Source of the DNA: a virus
Direction: 5' to 3' (one strand)
IMG/VR virus record: IMGVR_UViG_3300028844_006574
Span: 1 to 64,000 of that record
DNA: 64,000 bases
This document shows positions 57,668-64,000 of this stretch, piece after piece (within the stretch, counting starts at the first letter, position 1; every line of letters starts with the position of its first letter). The notes below the pieces were generated by a model that saw nothing but the letters and a program-made list of their open reading frames with translations, had not been told where the DNA came from and ran no database searches. The translations under genes were made by a program, and so were the position numbers.

Positions 57668-60010
57668 ATGGCTCAGCAAAGATACATATACCCACCTTCA
57701 ACAATAGAAGGTGTTGAAGCAATATATGCCAACCCGGAAATTGGTGATGGGTTCACAACAACATCTCAGCTGATTGCTAATTATGACATATTGCTCGACC
57801 GTACAGTGATAGACAAGCTAGATTTACCTAAGAAGTGGGATGTTTTACATTTGAACCCCAACGAACTAGCAACAAGTGCCAGTATATTCAACATAATTAA
57901 CGGTTTTAACGAAAATTTCGCTTATTTAAACTCAAGAGCTATACTAATATCCAACATATTACCAGGAAACTACATGGGATTTTACACCCATAATGGTGAT
58001 TCCCCTGGTGCCCCAGTGTTCAAATCATCAGACACACCTGTACCTTTGACCGGGTACAATCTTGGTGGTACCATACAAATATCCACTAATGCTCCTTCAA
58101 TTTCTGGAACAATGAAAGGAGAACATTTGAATAGTTTGATCACCGGTACTTGGGTGAGAGATAACACATCTGTGGCTACAGAATATGCCGACTCAGGCCG
58201 CGAAAATTTTCACCTAGGCTTCCTAGGAAGCCAGCAAGCAATAACTGTAGTGAAAATGTCAAACACCCCTATTAATCAGTCTGCTCCTAAGTTCACCCCG
58301 GATGGAGAAATCTCTGGTTCTCAAGGCTGGGTCGTATTAGACAACTACAAATCTGCAGAACCATTCCCATCAGCAAACAACACCTTAATATTTAACAATA
58401 TACAAAAAATTAAATCTAGTGATAGTAAGAAATTGTATGTTTTTGATAGAGGGTTACCGCGACTAGGTGTCTCTAATGTGTCTAGTAGTAGTCAACGATC
58501 TGTGATATATCGATACGATGTATCCGGTTACTTAGCCTCTGATTCTCAAAACAGTATTAAGAATAACAAGTTAGTGCTTGAAAACATGCTCGGGGATGTT
58601 AACAACGCGACAAACACATCGGATATAATCAACCCTGTCGCATTCACTACAACTCCAGATGATCAATTGATTGTGTATGATGAACACGACTACACATTTA
58701 AAATATACGATAAAAACAACAACTTTTTATTTAAAAGAGCAAAACGGAACATCGTCTTCCGCGGAGCAACTGGAACCACCAAGAAATACACGGGTGTTTC
58801 TGACATACATTATGATAAATTTACTGATCAGATATATGTATTAACCCCCGGAGGTTTTTTGACGATATTAGACAATGACTATAAAACCGTTGCTACTCTC
58901 ATGATAAGCAAGGACACATCAAATCAGGGAACATCATTGACTCAATCAGATATGGATTTGAGATACTACAAGGTTGGGCAACCTGGTGACACCACGAAAG
59001 AAACATTCATATCTATAGAGTTTAGTCTCAATGAACCAAACATATATTACATACTGACTAACCGTCGGGTGATCAAACGTTTCAAATCTAGAGATTTTGA
59101 CATTGGAGTGTTCAGCTTGTTAGACCATAACATTGGTGTTTCTGCATCCGATCTCGAAGAACATAATATTGCATGTCGTGCCGCATTGAAATTTATGAGT
59201 GTTTCACAAGAAGTGGAAGTTGTCACACGTCAATTTCAAAACGACGAAGGAGAGTTAGTATATATTATTGACAAGGACCGGTCCTATACGTATGATCAAA
59301 TATATTTATATACTGATTTTGTTGATGTAGCCAACGATGGTACTACAATAGCCACGGACGAAGACTTAGGGGAAAAATATATATTATCTTTCAAGGAAAA
59401 GGTAAACACTCGATCGAATCTAAGTGATCAAAACTACTCTATATATGAATTGAGTAACACAACATCATTATCATTTAAAGAGTATAATAGCGATTTTGTA
59501 TACAACAAATTGATGGTGAAGCTTGTCAGTAACCATTTACAATTCATAGAAAAAATAAACTATAGATTAGCCGCGGACTACACCCCGCGTGGTCAATTGT
59601 TTTTCGCTGGGAGAAACTACCTAGATCAACAAGATTACAACAGTCTGATAATCACAGACACAGCGCAACGAAACATGTATGTAGGTATAAATGAATACTT
59701 TTCTTCCGCAGTGCTGAACAGGTGTTTTCAACAACTTTACACCATACAAAAAGACATCATGAAAATGTTAGAGACTAAACACTTGACAACATGGCCTCTT
59801 CCCAGTCTAGATGTACCTATTGAACCATATTTTCATACATATGGGACTGAATATAATGACATAGACGGAAAACCGTACACAGGGTTTTATTATGTCCGGG
59901 AACAGCCAACCGGTGACATATATGTACAAGGCCGTAATGAAGCAGATGGTACAACATTATTAGATGGAAGCCCTACAACAGACAGGTACTTGAATACAAT
60001 TGTAACTTGA
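57668..60010 (+). CDS. Large structural protein with beta-propeller-like repeats
   Basis: 780 residues. The N-terminus (QRYIYPPSTIEGVEAIYANP) is followed by a beta region. Repeated blades (about 235-430) contain KLYVFDRGLPRLGV, TTTPDDQLIVYDEHDYTFKIYDKNN and DIHYDKFTDQIYVLTPGGFLTILDN, like NHL/SMP-30 propellers. The C-terminal region is helical (LNRCFQQLYTIQKDIMKMLETK). Directly upstream of the portal gene, so virion-associated, perhaps a neck fibre or baseplate-peripheral protein. It shares the propeller logic with the 1270-residue protein at 44279. No T4 counterpart recognised. Confidence 0.68.
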   Translation: MAQQRYIYPPSTIEGVEAIYANPEIGDGFTTTSQLIANYDILLDRTVIDKLDLPKKWDVLHLNPNELATSASIFNIINGFNENFAYLNSRAILISNILPGNYMGFYTHNGDSPGAPVFKSSDTPVPLTGYNLGGTIQISTNAPSISGTMKGEHLNSLITGTWVRDNTSVATEYADSGRENFHLGFLGSQQAITVVKMSNTPINQSAPKFTPDGEISGSQGWVVLDNYKSAEPFPSANNTLIFNNIQKIKSSDSKKLYVFDRGLPRLGVSNVSSSSQRSVIYRYDVSGYLASDSQNSIKNNKLVLENMLGDVNNATNTSDIINPVAFTTTPDDQLIVYDEHDYTFKIYDKNNNFLFKRAKRNIVFRGATGTTKKYTGVSDIHYDKFTDQIYVLTPGGFLTILDNDYKTVATLMISKDTSNQGTSLTQSDMDLRYYKVGQPGDTTKETFISIEFSLNEPNIYYILTNRRVIKRFKSRDFDIGVFSLLDHNIGVSASDLEEHNIACRAALKFMSVSQEVEVVTRQFQNDEGELVYIIDKDRSYTYDQIYLYTDFVDVANDGTTIATDEDLGEKYILSFKEKVNTRSNLSDQNYSIYELSNTTSLSFKEYNSDFVYNKLMVKLVSNHLQFIEKINYRLAADYTPRGQLFFAGRNYLDQQDYNSLIITDTAQRNMYVGINEYFSSAVLNRCFQQLYTIQKDIMKMLETKHLTTWPLPSLDVPIEPYFHTYGTEYNDIDGKPYTGFYYVREQPTGDIYVQGRNEADGTTLLDGSPTTDRYLNTIVT

Positions 60011-60027
60011 TAACAACAACCTTTTAA

Positions 60028-60035
60028 CATAAATA
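60028..60035 (+). promoter_or_regulatory. Late promoter CATAAATA of the portal gene
   Basis: Ends 6 nt before the ATG at 60042. Confidence 0.65.
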
Positions 60036-60041
60036 TACACA

Positions 60042-61820
60042 ATGGCAACAGGTAACGACAGCACTTTCGGACGACAACTGATGTCGTATGTTCAATCCAA
60101 ACTACCATATACTTCAAATAATAATACTATTGAAAATGTGGATGAACTCAACCCTAAATACAAACACTTTTTCAAGACAGGTACCAGAAGAACTGAACTT
60201 ATCCAAAAACATGCTATTAGTACTGTCAAAGCTGGAGAGGATGTACCCATGGGTGGTTTCAACATCGACAAAAAATACCTGGATTACATGTATGCCAATA
60301 TTGATGTCGATAAGGGTAAAAGAATACGAGACTACAGGACCATGGGGGCTTATGCCGAAGTCGCTGACGCTCTAGACGAGATATGTGATGAATGTGTAGT
60401 AGAAGATGACAACGGTCAGATAATCAAAATCGAATATGATGATGCTAGGGATCTAAGCTCCAATGAAAAAGACTCTATCAATCACGAATTTGACAAGTTT
60501 ATAGAGCAGTTCGAATTGGAAGAAAAAGGCTGGGAGCATTTCAGAAACATATTAGTGGATGGTGAGATATTTTTTGAACATGTTATACATGAGGATTATA
60601 AAGATGCTGGTATATTAGGTATAATGAATGTTCCGACTGAGCTAATGGACCCGGTGTATGATAACATCCAAAATACAATAGTCAAAGGATTCATTCTTAA
60701 AAAGCCAGTGTTGAACCCTCAAACCGGTGGTTTAGACAAGTACGAGTTCATACCCTTGGATAAAAACCAAATGACTTATATCAACAGCGGTATCTGGAAC
60801 CAAGACAAATCATTAAGACTACCATTTGTAGAAAATTGTCGTAGAGCTTACAGGCAATTGTTGTTGATGGAAGACGCTATCATTATATATAGATTAGTAA
60901 GAGCCCCTGAACGGTTAGTATTCAATGTAGATGTTGGAAACATGCCCCCACCCAAGGCTGAAGCTTATTTACGTAAACTGATTCAAAACTATTGGTCTAG
61001 GAAAACACATGATGCGTCAAGCTCAGGTGATGGTAACACACAAACCTTCAACCCACAGTCGATGCTTGATAGTTTTTGGTTTGCTAAACGACAAGGTAGT
61101 GAAGGTACGCAGGTTAGTAACTTAGAAGGCGGTGCCAATCTAGGGGAACTAGATGACTTGCTATACTTCATGAAAAAATTGTACAAGTCACTCAAAGTGC
61201 CGGTGAATCGCTTGAACCCAGAATCCACTGTAGAAGACCCGAGTCAAGTGCTGCGAGAAGAACTCAAATTTGCTAGATTTGTCATCCGATTACAACAAAA
61301 TTTTGCCTCTGGGTTGAAAGACGGTTTCATAACCCATTTGAGAATGAGAGGTACCTGGAGCGATTTGGATTTGAAAGAGAAAGACTTCAGGTTCGTGTTC
61401 AACCCGCCTAGAAACTATCACGAACTACGTCAACAGCAGATATTTGAATTACAGTACAACAACTTCAGTCAAATGACTCAAAACGAAGGTGTTAGTAACA
61501 TATTTGCACAGAAAAAATACCTCAAATGGAGCGACAGTGAAGTGAAAGCCAATAGAGAATTTTTACGGAAAGATAAGGAAATTGCATGGGAGTTAGCTCA
61601 GATTGAAAGCGGAGGCCCTAACTGGAGAGAACAATTAGAAGCACAAGCAGCAGACCCTGCAGCTGGTGGTGACGCCCCGGGAGCAGCTCCAATGGACACC
61701 GGTGGAGGTTTAGGTGCACCCCCACCAGCATTCGGTGGCCCGGCGGAAACTGGTATGGAACCAGCAGCAGATGCACCAGTAGACATCGCTCCACCTGAGG
61801 ACACCCCGCCTGCGGCATAA
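60042..61820 (+). CDS. 20: Portal protein, gp20-like
   Basis: 592 residues (T4 gp20: 524). Conserved portal segments: FKTGTRRTELI, YMYANIDVDKGKRIRDYRTM, EVADALDEICDECVVED, WEHFRNILVDGEIFFEH, RAPERLVFNVDVGNMPPPKAEAYLRKLI, LDDLLYFMKKLYKSLKVPVNRL and LRMRGTWSDLD. A 60-residue Ala/Pro/Gly/Asp tail is extra. The dodecameric portal sits at one head vertex and docks gp17 for DNA packaging, then the neck proteins; a gp13-like neck gene follows 8 nt later. Confidence 0.95.
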   Translation: MATGNDSTFGRQLMSYVQSKLPYTSNNNTIENVDELNPKYKHFFKTGTRRTELIQKHAISTVKAGEDVPMGGFNIDKKYLDYMYANIDVDKGKRIRDYRTMGAYAEVADALDEICDECVVEDDNGQIIKIEYDDARDLSSNEKDSINHEFDKFIEQFELEEKGWEHFRNILVDGEIFFEHVIHEDYKDAGILGIMNVPTELMDPVYDNIQNTIVKGFILKKPVLNPQTGGLDKYEFIPLDKNQMTYINSGIWNQDKSLRLPFVENCRRAYRQLLLMEDAIIIYRLVRAPERLVFNVDVGNMPPPKAEAYLRKLIQNYWSRKTHDASSSGDGNTQTFNPQSMLDSFWFAKRQGSEGTQVSNLEGGANLGELDDLLYFMKKLYKSLKVPVNRLNPESTVEDPSQVLREELKFARFVIRLQQNFASGLKDGFITHLRMRGTWSDLDLKEKDFRFVFNPPRNYHELRQQQIFELQYNNFSQMTQNEGVSNIFAQKKYLKWSDSEVKANREFLRKDKEIAWELAQIESGGPNWREQLEAQAADPAAGGDAPGAAPMDTGGGLGAPPPAFGGPAETGMEPAADAPVDIAPPEDTPPAA

Positions 61821-61823
61821 ATA
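61816..61823 (+). promoter_or_regulatory. Late promoter CATAAATA
   Basis: Overlaps the portal stop codon and ends 5 nt before the ATG at 61829. Confidence 0.65.
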
Positions 61824-61828
61824 ACTAT

Positions 61829-63814
61829 ATGGCAGGAACTCTAGACTCATCATCATTCAACACATCATCTACATCATCAAACTATCAAACCGGTGCCGGT
61901 AGCGCGGCTTTAACAGGTGAAGATGTAAAACCACTTAGTTCATTTTATAGCACCGCTCTAAGCCCCAGGTGTGATAGTTACGAGACATTAGCCACTCGTA
62001 TAGCATATGCTATGGGTTATCCCATGACCAATGTCGAAGTGCACCCTAACGCAATTTTTGACAATATTAGTATAGCTTGTGAATTCTTCGCAAAATATGC
62101 CGGGTATACAGAAGAGTATTTGGTGTTCAATAGTGATTTGTATGAACCTGGCAAAGGAGTCCGGATGGATAAACTGTTCACAATAACACCGGACATGAGA
62201 CAGTGTTATGATACAACCAAGCGTAAATTGGCTACGACTTGCCCTCCGGAAGACCCAGTTACAGAAACAGAAACAGTAACAGGTTATAAAGTCACGTGTA
62301 CTGCGGTGGTCACCTCGACTGATGGACCCGCGCTGTCTAGTACAGAGATAATATGTACAGAAAATCCGGTAAACACAACACCTACAAACACAGACCCTTA
62401 CGCTGGAAATTTGGCAAGTATAATAGCTGCATCTTTTACCAATACAAACACTGGGTCTACTACATCAGACAACCAAATACAGGATACATCCACTACACAA
62501 GAATATGATTATGTCGGTGACTGGTCCGCTATATTGACAGCAGATATGATGAGACAGTCGTTGAGACAACGTATAGCTGACCTGATCGCGCAACAAGAAC
62601 CGGTATGCGAAACATTGACCACGGTTGTAACAGGTATGGACAACAGAATCGTTACAGGTACAACAACACTCACATCTTCTCAACCAGTTTATACAGGTGG
62701 TAGTTTAGCACCAATATTAACAGAATCTACAAAATACAGCTTTACATCATCAACAACCGGTACAACAGGTGTATCTGCAACCAGTACATACACCGGTCCG
62801 TTCACGGCAGAAGACGGTAATGTATATTCATTAGACCCTTATGATGTATACCCACCAGGACCAACACAGTTTCAGACAATAACATCTACTACCATAACTT
62901 CAGATGTATTGCAAGTACCATATGAATCGATCGAGTCGACAACAACATGCACACCTGTAACATCGTTGACAGATGAACAATTACAAGCACTAACAGGAAC
63001 TACAACTACTCCCCCTCCCCCGGTTGTAGACCTACCCACGATTGATTCAGACACAACCACCACGACAAAAACAACCACTGGTACTGTTACACTCGAAGGA
63101 GAGGATGGTACTGAAGTGACATGTATAACGTCGGTTAAAATTGAACCAACAACAGAAACAGGTACTCAAACAGTATGTGTAACGAGTAACACAACAGAAC
63201 AGGTACCAACCACCGCAGCAGAAGAAGAGGTATCTGAATGTTTGTACAACAAAATGTACGATTATGATGTAAATGATTATAGAAAAGTGATCGACATCTG
63301 GAGCTTCAATCAAGGTACACACACAGGTGTCAATACCTTATTCACTTTAGAGCAATCATTAGCACAACAAACATATTTCAGTTACTCCATGGGAAATTAT
63401 GGTTTTGACTTGGTTAGTTGGTACGCTGTAAAAGAGTGGTTAGAACTACGCGAAAAATTGCTAGTTACTAAACCATCTATACATTGGGATTTCCGAACAC
63501 AGTACATGCGGTTGATACCTGAACCTCGTAACAAATATTACGGAGTGATAGCGTGTTATGTAGAGTTACCTGTCAAAGACCTGGTCAAAGAGTTATGGGT
63601 GTACAAATACGCATTAGCTTTGACGAAATTACAAGTGGGTCGTACCAGAAGCAAATTTTCTAACGTACCACTCATTGGTGGTGGTACCGTCAATAGTAAT
63701 GGTGACGCTTTGCTGAGCGAAGGTAAAGAAGAAAAGGACGAACTAGAAAAACAAATGTACGAAGGAGCCCCCGGTCTTGGAGACGCTGCACCCCCAATGT
63801 TCTTTGTTGGATAA
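61829..63814 (+). CDS. 13: Neck protein, gp13-like, with a large Thr-rich insertion
   Basis: 661 residues, about twice T4 gp13 (309). The N-terminal RIAYAMGYPMTNVEVHPNAIFDNISIACEFFAKYAGYTEEYLVF matches gp13 RLG.P..NVEL...QI.D.I..AL...GEYH. The C-terminal end (DVNDYRKVIDIWSFNQGT, FDLVSWYAVKEWLEL, ELWVYKYALALTKLQVGRTRSKF, GGGTVNSNGDALLSEGKEE) matches the gp13 end. Residues about 130-475 are an insertion: Thr/Ser-rich runs (TTTTPPPP, DTTTTTKTTTGT), Cys residues and beta-like repeats, possibly glycosylated. gp13 with gp14 seals the portal and joins head to tail. Its stop overlaps the next ATG by one base. Confidence 0.82.
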   Translation: MAGTLDSSSFNTSSTSSNYQTGAGSAALTGEDVKPLSSFYSTALSPRCDSYETLATRIAYAMGYPMTNVEVHPNAIFDNISIACEFFAKYAGYTEEYLVFNSDLYEPGKGVRMDKLFTITPDMRQCYDTTKRKLATTCPPEDPVTETETVTGYKVTCTAVVTSTDGPALSSTEIICTENPVNTTPTNTDPYAGNLASIIAASFTNTNTGSTTSDNQIQDTSTTQEYDYVGDWSAILTADMMRQSLRQRIADLIAQQEPVCETLTTVVTGMDNRIVTGTTTLTSSQPVYTGGSLAPILTESTKYSFTSSTTGTTGVSATSTYTGPFTAEDGNVYSLDPYDVYPPGPTQFQTITSTTITSDVLQVPYESIESTTTCTPVTSLTDEQLQALTGTTTTPPPPVVDLPTIDSDTTTTTKTTTGTVTLEGEDGTEVTCITSVKIEPTTETGTQTVCVTSNTTEQVPTTAAEEEVSECLYNKMYDYDVNDYRKVIDIWSFNQGTHTGVNTLFTLEQSLAQQTYFSYSMGNYGFDLVSWYAVKEWLELREKLLVTKPSIHWDFRTQYMRLIPEPRNKYYGVIACYVELPVKDLVKELWVYKYALALTKLQVGRTRSKFSNVPLIGGGTVNSNGDALLSEGKEEKDELEKQMYEGAPGLGDAAPPMFFVG

Positions 63815-64000
63815 TGTTTCATAGAGACGAGAGGTTCAAACAAGGTATATACAAGCCTTTGAACAACAAGTATAAAGGTAAACGTTACCCTAAATACCGT
63901 AGCAGTTGGGAGTTGAAGTTCTTTCGGTGGTGTGATTCGAACCCTCATGTTGTCGAATGGAACAGTGAGAATGTTGTGATACCATATGCTATAGGTAAAA
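63814..64000 (+). CDS. 4: Head completion protein, gp4-like, truncated by the window end
   Basis: 62 residues visible, running off the window. MFHRDERFKQGIYKPLNNKYKG, then PKYRSSWELKFFRWCDSNP and VVEWNSENVVIPY, is the TnsA/endonuclease-like start of T4 gp4 (head completion, also called gp50/gp4). The protein acts at the packaged head before tail joining. The ATG overlaps the gp13-like stop (TAATG), consistent with joint expression of completion proteins. The C-terminal two-thirds is outside the window. Confidence 0.88.
   Translation, partial: MFHRDERFKQGIYKPLNNKYKGKRYPKYRSSWELKFFRWCDSNPHVVEWNSENVVIPYAIGK

Noticed and set aside
1-64000. tRNA genes, insertion sequences, attachment sites
   Set aside because: Looked for cloverleaf-like segments, transposase motifs and terminal repeats and saw none; a tRNA scan was not possible by eye, so absence is not proven.

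Overview
The window is about 64 kb of a T4-like tailed-phage (myovirus) genome. The evidence is a nearly complete set of T4-family replication genes (UvsX, gp41 helicase, gp32, gp45-like clamp, gp44 clamp loader, RNase H/FEN, gp61 primase) and structural or packaging genes (gp16, gp17, sheath gp18, tube gp19, gp25, gp6, gp53, portal gp20, gp13- and gp14-like neck proteins, gp4). Coding is dense, the DNA is A+T-rich by eye, and T4-type late promoters (TATAAATA-like) are frequent. The host cannot be named from this sequence. The major capsid genes, DNA polymerase and clamp-loader small subunit are not in the window. I saw no tRNA, CRISPR array or insertion sequence, and no gap over 300 bases without a gene.

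Layout. 1-3434: end of uvsX, then two tandem paralogous proteins of unknown function on the minus strand. 3472-14447: plus-strand early/middle block with queC plus a one-base-overlapping class II glutamine amidotransferase, a glycosyltransferase, gp41 helicase, a DHH phosphoesterase, gp32, a gp45-like clamp, an RmlD-like sugar reductase, FEN/RNase H, gp61 primase and several small unknowns. 14444-20614: small late genes, then gp14-like, a small protein and gp17 on the minus strand, then an acidic scaffold-like protein. 20700-37950: a sialyltransferase-like (GT42) gene, tail sheath and tube proteins, gp26-like proteins, a 1744-residue presumed tape measure, then gp48-, gp53- and gp27-like baseplate proteins. 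37947-41756: gp16 and a mannose-6-phosphate-isomerase-like cupin (minus), dUTPase and gp44 (plus), two small minus genes. 41836-64000: gp25, gp6, giant baseplate/adhesion proteins (PKD, beta-propeller, lectin-like, Calx-beta-like, poly-threonine) interleaved with two glycosyltransferases, then portal, gp13-like neck protein and gp4.

Three themes stand out. (1) queC next to a glutamine amidotransferase is the split equivalent of the archaeal/phage Gat-QueC fusion, which points to 7-deazaguanine (archaeosine-type) nucleic-acid modification. (2) Glycosyltransferases and sugar genes sit inside the structural region beside virion proteins with long threonine runs, which suggests phage-encoded glycosylation of the virion. 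(3) Promoters lie at a nearly fixed distance from start codons. Sigma70-like boxes (TTGAAA-N17-TATAAT) end 5-6 nt before the start of early genes, and xATAAATA boxes usually end 5-6 nt before late genes, which predicts leaderless or nearly leaderless mRNAs. Only the sheath and tube genes clearly have a longer leader with a strong Shine-Dalgarno sequence. All five convergent gene pairs overlap by exactly four bases.
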